A stretch of 64,000 bases of DNA from Nafulsella turpanensis ZLM-10 (lineage in GTDB: Bacteria; Bacteroidota; Bacteroidia; Cytophagales; Cyclobacteriaceae), in the NCBI RefSeq assembly GCF_000346615.1, contig NZ_ANNU01000033.1, forward strand, positions 1 to 64,000. The letters run 5' to 3'. This document shows, one piece after another, positions 45,126 through 54,191 of this stretch. The notes under the pieces are model-generated. The model did not search any database and had not been told where the DNA came from. It saw nothing but the letters and a program-made list of their open reading frames with translations. Position 1 is the first letter of the stretch. The number at the start of each line of letters is the position of its first letter. Made by a program: the position numbers and the translations under genes.

Positions 45126-46437
45126 GTTGTTCTCCCATTAAGTAGTGAATCCTGTAAACATTATTGTTCTTTTCTGTTCTGGCCTTGGCCAGCTCCAGGC
45201 GGTAGTTCAGTAATCTCCTTTCCATGCGAATAATCTCAAAGAGGTCGTTCTGCCCGGTAGCCAGCTCCGTCTGCAACAGCCTTAAGGACTGCTCTGCAAG
45301 GGTGGTGAGTCTTGTATAAAGCTCCACCTTCCGCTGTGCCTCCAGGTAATCGCGGTAGCGTTGCTCCATTTCCGTCAGCAGCTCATTCTCCAGGTTCTCT
45401 ATTTCGAAGCCGACTGCCTCCTGCCGGAGAAGGGCTTCTTTCTTCATGGCCTTATATTTCTTCCTGTAAATCGGCAGCCGAATCCCTAGCTGGGGAAACA
45501 TAAAAACATCCTGTCCGTTATCCGGAATCGCCATACCCGACTCCAGATTTGTTCTGGGGGATATATAGGTATAACTGGTACCAAGGGTAAAGGAAGGCAT
45601 ACCCATTTTTTCAGCCACTTCTGCCTCATATTCATGTACCTGTGCCTCATGTCGCATGTGCACGATATGAGGGCTCGTGGCCAGAATTTCTTCATATATC
45701 TCACTCTTTTCCAGGAGCAGTTGTTCTTCCCAGAGGGAATCCGGAAGATCAACAGGCTCTTCCAGATCTGTATTTAACAGCTGTTCAAATTCAGTTAATA
45801 AGGGGAGCCTGCTGTCGAGCAGAAATTCGAGTTCGCTCTGCAGTTCTTCCTCTTCTATCTGCACCTGCAGTACGGAAGAAAAGCCTGCTTTCCCACTCTC
45901 AAAGGTTACTTCTGCGATTCCTTTAAAAGACTCCAGCAGCTTTAGGTTTTCCTCTGTAATGGCAATGGCCTTTTCCAGGTAATACAGTTCATTGTAGGTA
46001 ATGCGGATGTCGCGGTACAGCTCGGCCTTGGCAACATTGAACAGGTGCAGGGCTATTCTTGCCCTTTCAGCGGCTACTCTTTGTTTTGCATCCAGGGTAC
46101 CAAACCAGGGAAACATCTGGCTAAAGGAAGCATTTGCTTTTTGCTCCCCTACCCTTGTTTCTACGGGTAGAATAAAATAGCCAAAGCTCAGCTGTGGGTC
46201 GGGCAAAACTCCTTCCTGTTTCACTTCCTCTAAGGCGGCTAAATATCTGTTAAAAAGAGCTTTCAGTTCAGGGTTATTTTCGGCGGCCGTTACCAGGTAG
46301 TCATGAATGTATTCCATAGATGGGTCCTCTTCCATCCCTGGTGAGATCTCTTCCTGTGCCTGCGTAAGCAATGGCACAAGAGAAAAGACCAGCACAAAAA
46401 ACCAGGCGGTTATTTTTCTATCTTTTTTATTTTCCAT
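45109..46437 (-). CDS. cusC: CusC-type outer-membrane efflux channel (TolC family)
   Basis: The 442-residue TolC-family protein has a signal peptide (ending LLTQAQE). Two outer-membrane-efflux-protein repeats show long amphipathic helices (NPELKALFNRYLAALEEV, then LRLLQTELATGQNDLFEIIRMERRLL). As the third component it forms the outer-membrane tunnel for metal efflux. It is between cusA (14 bp upstream) and cusB (17-bp overlap). Confidence 0.93.
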   Translation of the reverse strand: MENKKDRKITAWFFVLVFSLVPLLTQAQEEISPGMEEDPSMEYIHDYLVTAAENNPELKALFNRYLAALEEVKQEGVLPDPQLSFGYFILPVETRVGEQKANASFSQMFPWFGTLDAKQRVAAERARIALHLFNVAKAELYRDIRITYNELYYLEKAIAITEENLKLLESFKGIAEVTFESGKAGFSSVLQVQIEEEELQSELEFLLDSRLPLLTEFEQLLNTDLEEPVDLPDSLWEEQLLLEKSEIYEEILATSPHIVHMRHEAQVHEYEAEVAEKMGMPSFTLGTSYTYISPRTNLESGMAIPDNGQDVFMFPQLGIRLPIYRKKYKAMKKEALLRQEAVGFEIENLENELLTEMEQRYRDYLEAQRKVELYTRLTTLAEQSLRLLQTELATGQNDLFEIIRMERRLLNYRLELAKARTEKNNNVYRIHYLMGEQHEQDR

Positions 46438-46450
46438 AATTATTTTCTCT

Positions 46451-49400
46451 TTATGCTTCTACTTCCGCTTTTAGTTTCGGGTTAGACCACTTCCTTTCCT
46501 GCCACATGCTAAATAATACGGGAACCACGAACATAGTGAAGGTCTGGATGAGCATTCCGCCAAAGGTTGGAATGGCCATCGGAATCATAATATCGGAACC
46601 TTTACCCGTAGAAGTTAATACCGGCAGCAAGGCAATAATCGTGGTGGCGGTGGTCATCACGGCAGGCCGAACCCTTTGACTACCGGCAATTACCACTGCC
46701 CGTCGAATGGATGGTGTATCCGTAGTATTTTCTCTTGCGAATACCTGCTTCAGATAAGTACCCATGAGTACACCATCATCCGTGGCCACTCCAAAGAGGG
46801 CGATAAAGCCTACCCACACGGCCACACTCAGGTTTACCGGGCCTATCTGGAAAACATCCCGCATATTCTCCCCGAAAAGGGTAAAGTCCAGGAACCAGGG
46901 CTGATTGTAAAGCCACAACAGGATAAAACCACCTGATAAGGCTACAAACACGCCTGAAAAGGCCATCATTGTAAGCTGAACATTTCCAAACTGAAAGTAC
47001 AGGAGCAGGAAAATAGCCAGTAAGCTGATCGGAATTACGATGGAGAGGGTTTTTGCTGCCCTTATCTGGTTCTGGTAATTACCGGCAAATTCAAAACTTA
47101 CCCCTGGCGGCACCTCAAACTCACCTGAGGCAATCTTCTCCTGAATGAGTGCCTGCGCATTTTCCACTACCTCTACCTCAGCAAATCCAGGCTCTTTATC
47201 GAAGATGACATACGAAAGCAGATAGGTATCTTCACTTTTAATCATCTGAGGCCCCTGAACATATTCCACCTCTGCCAGCTGCCCTAAAGGCACCTGTACA
47301 CCAATGGGCGTAGGAACCAAAATATCCTTTATATCTTCGGGATTATCCCTGAACTCACGGGCATAGCGTAAACGGACGGCATAACGCTCGCGCCCTTCCA
47401 CCGTGGTGGTCATGGTCATCCCACCAATGGCCGCACTGATAATGCGCTGCACATCGCCTATGGACAAGCCGTAGCGGGCAATCGCCCTGCGGTCGATATC
47501 TAATTCTATGTAAGGCTTTCCCACCACCCGGTCGGCAAAGACAGAGGCAGGTTTTATTCCCGGAACCTGCGTCAGGATATCCTCCATTTCCAGGCCAACT
47601 GCTTCGATCGTTTCCAGGTCCGGGCCAAATACCTTTAGTCCCATTGGGGCCCGCATACCGGTAGATAACATTATCAGTCGGGTAGCAATAGGCTGAAGCT
47701 TCGGCGCTGAGGTCATGCCAGGTATATGGGAGGCTGCAATAATCTCCTCCCAGATGTCATCGGGCGACTCAATATGGTCGCGCCACTGGCGGAAGTACTT
47801 GCCATCCGGATCCGGTATCAGCAGGGAAATATCCAAATCCTCACGCTCCATGGTTGCCGGGTCGAACACTTCCCCATTCTTTAATACATACTGCTCTTCG
47901 TCATTCACCTTAAATGGCACACGATGACCGTCCTGGTCCCGCACATATTCCGACTTGTAGTTGATTACGTTTTCGAACATGGAAATAGGAGCAGGGTCCA
48001 GAGCTGTATTGGCGCGCCCCCATTTTCCTACAGTAATGTCTACTTCCGGAATAGCAGTAATCCGCTTATCGAGGAGGCGAATGGTTTCAAGATTTTCCTC
48101 TACTCCGGAATGCGGCATGGTGGAAGGCATCAGCAAAAAGGTTCCTTCATTGAGCGGAGGCATAAACTCTTCCCCGGCACCGGGAAACTGCTCATCTAAA
48201 GTGGCCCATACAGCAGTTTTGCGAATGTCCCATCCCAGCTTTTCACTGGTATTGGCTACTACGCCAAAAACGGTATCGAATCCCTGCCAGGCCAAAATGC
48301 CAAAGAGAAATATCATTAGCGGAATGGAGAGAAATTTCCATTTATTTTCCAGGGCCCACTTCAGTATGGGTTGATAATACTTCACCATCAAAAATAAAAG
48401 CCCCAACACCACAGCAATGATACCTGCTACAAAAACCAGGTTGATCAGGTAAGTATGATCCGCCCCTAAAGGAAGCCACTCTTTGTTAAGGAAGTAAAGC
48501 ATTCCTACCAGCACGATTCCTATATTTAAATAGTTAGGATACTGCTTCTTATTTTCCGGCCAAATTGGCTCCAGCAGGTTATTAATGCCTAAGGCAATAA
48601 ACATAATTCCCACCCATGGCACATAAAACAGCAGAAGGATACCTAAGGCAATAAGGCTGAAGTTCCACATTCTCCGGGTTCTCTTCTTCCCAAGATTCAA
48701 CGAAAACAGCCCGTGTGCCAGGGCCGGAATTACCACCAGGCCTACAAACATGGCCGCCAGCAGGGCAAAGGTTTTGGTAAAGGCAAGGGGCCCGAACAGC
48801 TTTCCTTCCTGTCCGCTCATAGCAAAAACAGGGATGAAGCTAATGGTGGTCGTAGCCAGGGCCGTAAGCACAGCCGAAGCTATTTCTGTGGCACCCTCAT
48901 AAATGACCTCCAGTTTAGAACGTCCTTCATTTTCCGGCATCTCCAGGTGACGGATGATATTTTCGGTAAAAATCACGCCCACATCCAGCATCACTCCAAT
49001 GGCAATGGCAATACCTGAAAGGGACACAATGTTGGCATCCACCCCGGCATAGCGCATGACAATAAAAGTCATGAGCACGCCAATCGGCAGCAGACTGGAA
49101 ATCATGATGGAAGCCCGCAGGTTAAGCACCAGCACGACTACTACGATTATACTGATGAGGATTTCCAGAATCAGTGCCTCCTCCAGTGTACCAAGGGTTT
49201 CGTAAATAAGCCCTGAGCGGTCATAAAATGGCACAATGGTTACTTTCGAGACTGTTCCATCGTCCAATACCTTGCTGGGAAGTCCGGGAGCGATATCTTC
49301 TATCTTGTCTTTTACATTATTGATAACGGCCAGCGGATTTGAGCCGTAGCGGGCTACTACAACGGCCCCTACGGCCTCGGCACCAGCTTTATCGAGCCCA

Positions 49401-50275
49401 CCCCTTCGGGTAGCAGGTCCCATCTGTACTCGGGCGACCTCTTTCAAACGAATGGGCGTATTTTCATTCACCGCCACTACCGCCTCTTCGAGGTCTTCGA
49501 TTTCTTCGATGTAGCCAAGCCCCCGAACAAGGTACTCCGCCTTATTAAACTCGATGGTTCGGGCTCCCACATCCATATTGCTTTCGTTCACCGCCCGCAT
49601 AATATCTTCTACATCTACGCCATAGCTCTTCATGGCAATAGGGTCAATTTCCACCTGGTATTCTTTTACATAGCCCCCAATTGAGGCCACTTCCGAGACA
49701 CCTTCCGCGGCGGAAAGGGAATACTTTACATAGAAATCCTGAATGGAACGCAGCTCCTGAGGATCCCAACCGCCGGTAGGTTCACCGGTTTCGGGATTAC
49801 GGCCTTCCAGGGTATACCAGTACACCTGCCCAAGGGCAGTGGCATCCGGCCCTAAGGCAGGCTGCACCCCTTCCGGTAACAGACCTGCCGGGAGGGAATT
49901 GAGTTTTTCTAAAATGCGGGAACGGCTCCAGTAGAACTCTACATCTTCTTCAAAAATGATGTAGATACTGGAAACGCCAAAGATAGAGCTACTGCGGATG
50001 GTTTTGACCCCCGGCACTCCCAGCAGGGCCGTGGTAAGCGGATAGGTAATCTGGTCCTCAATGTCCTGAGGCGACTTCCCCATCCATTCGGTATAAACGA
50101 TTTGCTGATTTTCCCCGATATTCGGAATGGCATCTACGGGAACAGGGTCTCTGGGAATCCAGCTTTCCTCCCAGTTAAAAGGAGCTACGGCAATGCCCCA
50201 GGCGACAAAGGCAACCGTAAGCAATACAGTAACGAGTTTATTCTCCAGGAAAAACCTAATGAGTCTATTAAGCAT
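46451..50275 (-). CDS. cusA: CusA-type heavy-metal RND efflux pump
   Basis: The 1274-residue HME-RND proton-driven pump has twelve expected transmembrane segments and two large periplasmic loops. Landmarks: N-terminal FFLENKLVTVLLTV, DPVPVDAIPNIGENQ, the TM4 region GIAIAIGVMLDVGVIFTEN, and in the second loop LIMLSTGMRAPMGLKVFG, close to the Cu/Ag-type signature. A ~200-residue insertion after TM6, with several extra hydrophobic segments (about residues 520-640), makes it longer than E. coli CusA (about 1047). It exports Cu+/Ag+ from periplasm to exterior. Confidence 0.95.
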   Translation of the reverse strand: MLNRLIRFFLENKLVTVLLTVAFVAWGIAVAPFNWEESWIPRDPVPVDAIPNIGENQQIVYTEWMGKSPQDIEDQITYPLTTALLGVPGVKTIRSSSIFGVSSIYIIFEEDVEFYWSRSRILEKLNSLPAGLLPEGVQPALGPDATALGQVYWYTLEGRNPETGEPTGGWDPQELRSIQDFYVKYSLSAAEGVSEVASIGGYVKEYQVEIDPIAMKSYGVDVEDIMRAVNESNMDVGARTIEFNKAEYLVRGLGYIEEIEDLEEAVVAVNENTPIRLKEVARVQMGPATRRGGLDKAGAEAVGAVVVARYGSNPLAVINNVKDKIEDIAPGLPSKVLDDGTVSKVTIVPFYDRSGLIYETLGTLEEALILEILISIIVVVVLVLNLRASIMISSLLPIGVLMTFIVMRYAGVDANIVSLSGIAIAIGVMLDVGVIFTENIIRHLEMPENEGRSKLEVIYEGATEIASAVLTALATTTISFIPVFAMSGQEGKLFGPLAFTKTFALLAAMFVGLVVIPALAHGLFSLNLGKKRTRRMWNFSLIALGILLLFYVPWVGIMFIALGINNLLEPIWPENKKQYPNYLNIGIVLVGMLYFLNKEWLPLGADHTYLINLVFVAGIIAVVLGLLFLMVKYYQPILKWALENKWKFLSIPLMIFLFGILAWQGFDTVFGVVANTSEKLGWDIRKTAVWATLDEQFPGAGEEFMPPLNEGTFLLMPSTMPHSGVEENLETIRLLDKRITAIPEVDITVGKWGRANTALDPAPISMFENVINYKSEYVRDQDGHRVPFKVNDEEQYVLKNGEVFDPATMEREDLDISLLIPDPDGKYFRQWRDHIESPDDIWEEIIAASHIPGMTSAPKLQPIATRLIMLSTGMRAPMGLKVFGPDLETIEAVGLEMEDILTQVPGIKPASVFADRVVGKPYIELDIDRRAIARYGLSIGDVQRIISAAIGGMTMTTTVEGRERYAVRLRYAREFRDNPEDIKDILVPTPIGVQVPLGQLAEVEYVQGPQMIKSEDTYLLSYVIFDKEPGFAEVEVVENAQALIQEKIASGEFEVPPGVSFEFAGNYQNQIRAAKTLSIVIPISLLAIFLLLYFQFGNVQLTMMAFSGVFVALSGGFILLWLYNQPWFLDFTLFGENMRDVFQIGPVNLSVAVWVGFIALFGVATDDGVLMGTYLKQVFARENTTDTPSIRRAVVIAGSQRVRPAVMTTATTIIALLPVLTSTGKGSDIMIPMAIPTFGGMLIQTFTMFVVPVLFSMWQERKWSNPKLKAEVEA

Positions 50276-50418
50276 AGTTAATTTTATATTGTTAAAGAAT
50301 ACACAGGCCTGCTTTGATAGACAAAACCAACGGAATAGTACAGTGCTATATAAGACTTATTCTATACTAAGACCCGTTTTGCCCAAGGCTTGTTTTAACC
50401 AAAAATTTACTATGCTTA

Positions 50419-50805
50419 TTAAAGAAGGAAGGACTGAACCCTGATATGGATACTGGGCTCAGTAAAGGGGGGGTATTTTAAAGTGGGTAATAAGTTATTG
50501 TTGTGCTCCTCTGTTAAAGGAGCAAACGCTAAAAACTTAATAAAGCTAACTAATGTGGCCTGTAATGCAGGCGTTAGTCTTACTTCCTGATGGTCTAGCT
50601 GAAAATCATCATCAACAGCATAATGATCTATCTCGCTCTCACACTCACAACCGGAGGGCATCTCCGCCTTATTACAGCATGGCTGAGTATCATGACCTAA
50701 TGAAACATGCGCCAGTATTTCTCCACAGAACTGCTTTGTCACAGCATATCCTGCCGTGCTGATTAGCAAGGAAAGGGTCAGGAATATGTGGAAGAATTTA
50801 CGCAT
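50419..50805 (-). CDS. HYC_CC_PP family protein (cus operon leader gene)
   Basis: The 128-residue protein has a signal peptide (about residues 1-20) and cysteine/histidine motifs typical of the family: KQFCGEILAHVSLGH, then QPCCNKAEMPSGCECE. The C-terminal part ends in PPFTEP. It opens the cus operon in many Bacteroidota; a periplasmic copper-binding role is likely but not shown. The start is 19 bp from a TATCTTTGC promoter box. Confidence 0.8.
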   Translation of the reverse strand: MRKFFHIFLTLSLLISTAGYAVTKQFCGEILAHVSLGHDTQPCCNKAEMPSGCECESEIDHYAVDDDFQLDHQEVRLTPALQATLVSFIKFLAFAPLTEEHNNNLLPTLKYPPFTEPSIHIRVQSFLL

Positions 50806-50823
50806 TGGTTTTTATTTTCCTTT

Positions 50824-50885
50824 GCAAAGATAACGGTTAAATTATTTTTATGTGTTATATAATTGCGTTTTTAAGTTATATAATT
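50824..50885 (-). promoter_or_regulatory. cus operon promoter and operator C (perfect repeats spaced 21 bp)
   Basis: On the minus strand TATCTTTGC (50824-50832) matches the Bacteroidota -7 box. Upstream, GTTATATAATT occurs twice without mismatch at 50854-50864 and 50875-50885, spaced 21 bp. The near copy abuts the -33 region, a typical position for an AraC-class activator that contacts RNA polymerase. Confidence 0.75.
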
Positions 50886-51086
50886 TGGGAATTTACCTGA
50901 TTGAGCGTTAAAAATGCACAAAATCATTTTAAATTCTGATTTTCAAAAGCGAAAAGATTACTCAAAACTGGTCCAGGCTTCATACTATTCTTGATTTTGA
51001 CTGTAGCAAAAAGTGCCACCTTTTTTCCTGGTTTCTTCAAAATCTCCTGCCTTTAATCGGCGATGAATTTTTAATTTTGCTCCCTA

Positions 51087-51165
51087 TTTGTACCTTGTCA
51101 TTAGGTTTAGCTATTTATACGCCTGATAAACAGCTCTTTACAGATATTAAATGCCTTCTGTATCG
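51087..51165 (+). other. att-like remnant: TTTGTACCT plus TTCTGTATCG
   Basis: TTTGTACCT (51087-51095) precedes TTCTGTATCG (51156-51165) in the same order and strand as at 9345/9391. Intervening words such as CTGATAAACAG parallel CTGATTATCAG at 9369. The core is then followed by CGGGAAGCTAA, which may be a damaged form of the mnmE end. It could mark the far end of a second, 42-kb island. No gene is seen from 50886 to 51312. Confidence 0.4.
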
Positions 51166-51312
51166 CGGGAAGCTAACGCAGCACAATATCTTAGCAAAAA
51201 AAAGCAATTGCAGGTAAGTTTAATTTTGGGTGGCATTTTTGACTTTAGTCTTCATAGGTCCATTTCCAGGAAAGCCTACAATAGCATAGAAACTACTTCT
51301 AACTATTTTACA

Positions 51313-51872
51313 TTAAAAATTCTCCAGGTTACCATTTCGCTTCTGCTTCAATTGTTTGTAGAATGAAGGAGAAAGTCCTGTGATTTTTTAAACTGATTAG
51401 ATAAATGGGCTACACTGCTGTAATGAAGTTTATAGGATATTTCCGTCAGGTTTAGCTCATCGTATAGCAGCAGTTCTTTCACTCTTTCAATCTTATGAAT
51501 AATGATATATTGTTGAATGGTAATCCCTTTTACTTCCGAAAAAATATTAGACAGATAGGTATAATCATAATTTAACCTTTCGCTTAGAAATTCAGAAAAA
51601 TTCACCTTTGGGAGTTCGTCAGAATGGTGAATCATTTCAACAATTACATTTTTTATCTTTTCAATGAGAATGGCCCGCTTATCATCCAGCAATTCAAGCC
51701 CGGATTTCTCCAGGTTAATTTTCAATAAATTGCGCTGTTCCGGATTTATATCCTGTAGAATTTCAACCATTCCCAATTCCACTATTACACACTGAAAGCT
51801 CAGCTTCTCCAACTCCTCTTTCACCATCATTTTGCAACGAAGGCTTACCATGAATTTAATGTATAGTTTCAA
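51313..51872 (-). pseudogene. frameshifted HMA-AraC regulator 3
   Basis: The ORF 51348-51872 aligns along its length with the HMA-AraC proteins at 36893 and 40489, including LSERLNYDYTYLSNIFSEVKG and LNLTEISYKLHYSSVAHLSNQFKK. Its metal loop reads MVSLRC, so the first Cys is lost. After QFKK the frame breaks. In the +1 frame the normal end ITGLSPSFYKQLK continues to a TAA at 51313, so a single A has probably been lost in an A-run. It lies beyond operator C, divergent in context from the cus operon. Confidence 0.75.
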
Positions 51873-51984
51873 ATGAGATTGGGCCTAATGAGTTGCCAAA
51901 GGTACATTAATTCCCTGTTAAACAAGCAAACACCAATTGTATTAATTCATCTGAAATACCGGCTTTACTTATGCCTTAAATAAA

Positions 51985-52017
51985 AAAAGGAGCGCTGCAG
52001 ATGGCAACGCTCCTTTT
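51985..52017 (-). terminator. intrinsic terminator after the ice-binding-type gene
   Basis: A 10-bp stem AAAAGGAGCG / CGCTCCTTTT with a 13-nt loop lies 40 bp beyond the stop at 52057. T-residues follow on both strands, so it may also stop plus-strand transcripts. Confidence 0.75.
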
Positions 52018-52056
52018 AAAATTATCAATCCAGTTCTGATGAAAGGTAAGCGAGTA

Positions 52057-53160
52057 TTAAGGTTGTGTAACGGCGTTTCCGTCAAGAATTACCGCAGTTT
52101 GCGCCAGAATTCTGCCTTCATGGGTGGCTCCTGTGCCTAAAGTAACACCTGTCATAGAAAGAATAATTCCTTTAAATCCGGAGGTGGTTCCGAGTGTGAC
52201 TTCCCCGCCAACCTGCCAGAAGATGTTCTTCGCCTGTGCACCACCGCTTAAGGTGATGTTTACCGCTGAACTTACGGCTAAGTCTCCCGCAATTTGGAAA
52301 ATCCACACTTCGTTCGGGCCTCCGGAAATGGTAAGGTCCGTTGGGATGGAAACCGTATTGCTCCATTTGTATAAACCCGCAGAAAGAGTTCGCCCCCCTA
52401 TATTTCCCGTGCCCAGCTCTGTAAAGTCTGGTGACGGACGGCTTGCAGCATCGTTGTATGCTGTAATCATGTTTTCTACAGCAGTGGTCAAATTTATGGG
52501 TGTAGGGTCGGCCATATCAGCTCCATAAACCTTGCCGGTAACCTGGGCAGAGGTTGCATAGCCCGTTGCATCTGTTAAGCTAAAGCCGGTAATGTAGGAA
52601 GTAGCAGCCGGACTTATCCCCATATCGCCTGTAATACTGGAAGTCGGATTATTGTTAATAGCGGTTTTGGCAAGAATTACATAATTGCCTGCAGCACCAA
52701 GTTCAACTACCGCTAAAGGTTCCTGTGCCTCTTCACCGGTGGTAAAAGACCATTCTGTAGCAGAAGCTAAGTTTTGACCATCCACCCCTTTCGCTTCCAT
52801 GCTAATCATTGCTTTATATTCGAGATGGGCATCCATATCAGCAGAGGGAGTAAAAGTGGCCACTTTTGCTGAATAAGCCACTGTACCTTCAACTTCTGTT
52901 GTTCCCTTCTTTAGGGTAAAAGTGAACGCGTTAATGGTGGAGGCATCCATTTCCTCTGTAAAGGTTATTTTGATTACCTTATTTTTGGCGATATCAATAG
53001 CCTTGTTTTGGGGATCGGTGGTTGATACAGCAGACCTTGTAGAATCCGTTTCAATAGGAGGATCCGTTACAGGAGCAGGATCGATGTTTTGGGTTTCGCA
53101 GGCTGCCATTATCAAAATCAACAGCATTATCAGTACGTTTATTTTTTTCATATTTTTCAT
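52057..53160 (-). CDS. DUF3494 ice-binding-type lipoprotein with Ig-like domain
   Basis: From ATG 53160 the protein has a lipoprotein signal (IMAAC), a linker, an SbsA-type Ig-like domain (about residues 45-145: VITFTEEMDASTINAFTF-like strands, ATEWSFTTG), and a DUF3494 beta-solenoid (about 155-365: GDMGISPAATSYITGF, LSAGLYKW, IFWQVGGEVTLG). The fold is that of bacterial ice-binding proteins, but members also serve as adhesins. It is anchored to the cell envelope. The frame extends to 53256, but that would put 32 non-signal residues ahead of the leader. Confidence 0.87.
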   Translation of the reverse strand: MKNMKKINVLIMLLILIMAACETQNIDPAPVTDPPIETDSTRSAVSTTDPQNKAIDIAKNKVIKITFTEEMDASTINAFTFTLKKGTTEVEGTVAYSAKVATFTPSADMDAHLEYKAMISMEAKGVDGQNLASATEWSFTTGEEAQEPLAVVELGAAGNYVILAKTAINNNPTSSITGDMGISPAATSYITGFSLTDATGYATSAQVTGKVYGADMADPTPINLTTAVENMITAYNDAASRPSPDFTELGTGNIGGRTLSAGLYKWSNTVSIPTDLTISGGPNEVWIFQIAGDLAVSSAVNITLSGGAQAKNIFWQVGGEVTLGTTSGFKGIILSMTGVTLGTGATHEGRILAQTAVILDGNAVTQP

Positions 53161-53256
53161 TTTGTTCTTTGAATGTGTGAGGGGTAATTCGGTGTGCAGC
53201 TTAGCCCGGTTAGCAGCCCCGGAAAGGAGCTGCCATTTTTGTTTTGATCGGTCCAC

Positions 53257-54110
53257 GATTTGGTTATATGATTACCCTACAAAGATGAGGTTAATGAAAT
53301 TATGAAGTGTTGCAAAAGTCCGGCAGATTATTACATAATTCACTGTTATGGAAAGCAACCATACAAAGCCCCTGATTCTTATTCTAGAGGCAGTTCCATC
53401 CCTGTTCCGTTTTCTATAAAATGATGGTAGAATTTTTGATGTACCGCCCAAAGATCCGGGAGGCCTAGGTAACCATCAGCTAACTATCTGTCTATCTAAT
53501 GGCGGGTTTTACCCACAGGCTAATCCTTTCCTGGTTAGGAAGGTGGCTGTTACAAAACCTTTATTCTTTCCACCTGATCTGCACATGAAAGAGACTTTTA
53601 AAGAGGTGAAGGAATACAGAATAGTAAATATGTGAAATATGTAACAAATTCTCTTTCCTATGTAATAATGTGCCGGAAAAACAACTCCATCTTTATACTA
53701 TCAATAACAAGTGCATTATTTCGGAAGGCCAACATCTGCCAGTAACGGACTTCAAAAAACCAATGCAATGCCGATTTGAAAGACCCGGTTCCTAAATTCC
53801 CTTCTATTCAAACCTCAGGCTTTGCTCCTGTAACCGTAGCTCTTTTAATAGAAAGGAATTTATCGGAAGTATCCTTTCCTACACCGGCAGAAAAGACGGC
53901 ACATCTAAAGTGATTTGATTTGGGAAACATCTGGTATCACCTCCGGCAATAACTATCCGGAAGAAAGGTTATATAACCCTACCGTAATGATCGATATCAT
54001 TACGGCTAAAAAACTATTTGCAAACAAAGCCACTATTAAAAAAGAATATCTGAAATTAATTATGGGGTCTGTTCTTTTTTACCAAACTTAAACCCTTTAC
54101 AAGGGTCCGG
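53257..54110. other. long intergenic stretch without recognisable gene
   Basis: No ORF with coding character, RNA gene or strong hairpin was identified. The minus-strand promoter of the ice-binding-type gene should lie near its right start: CAAAGATGA at 53280-53288 reads TCATCTTTG on the minus strand, a partial -7 match. Confidence 0.35.
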
Positions 54111-54191
54111 GTGAGGTTTAAAACAAAGCCCATACTACTTTTACCCGTCTTTTCTACCATAAACGGTTCTTTCGAAGAGAACCAAAATCCA

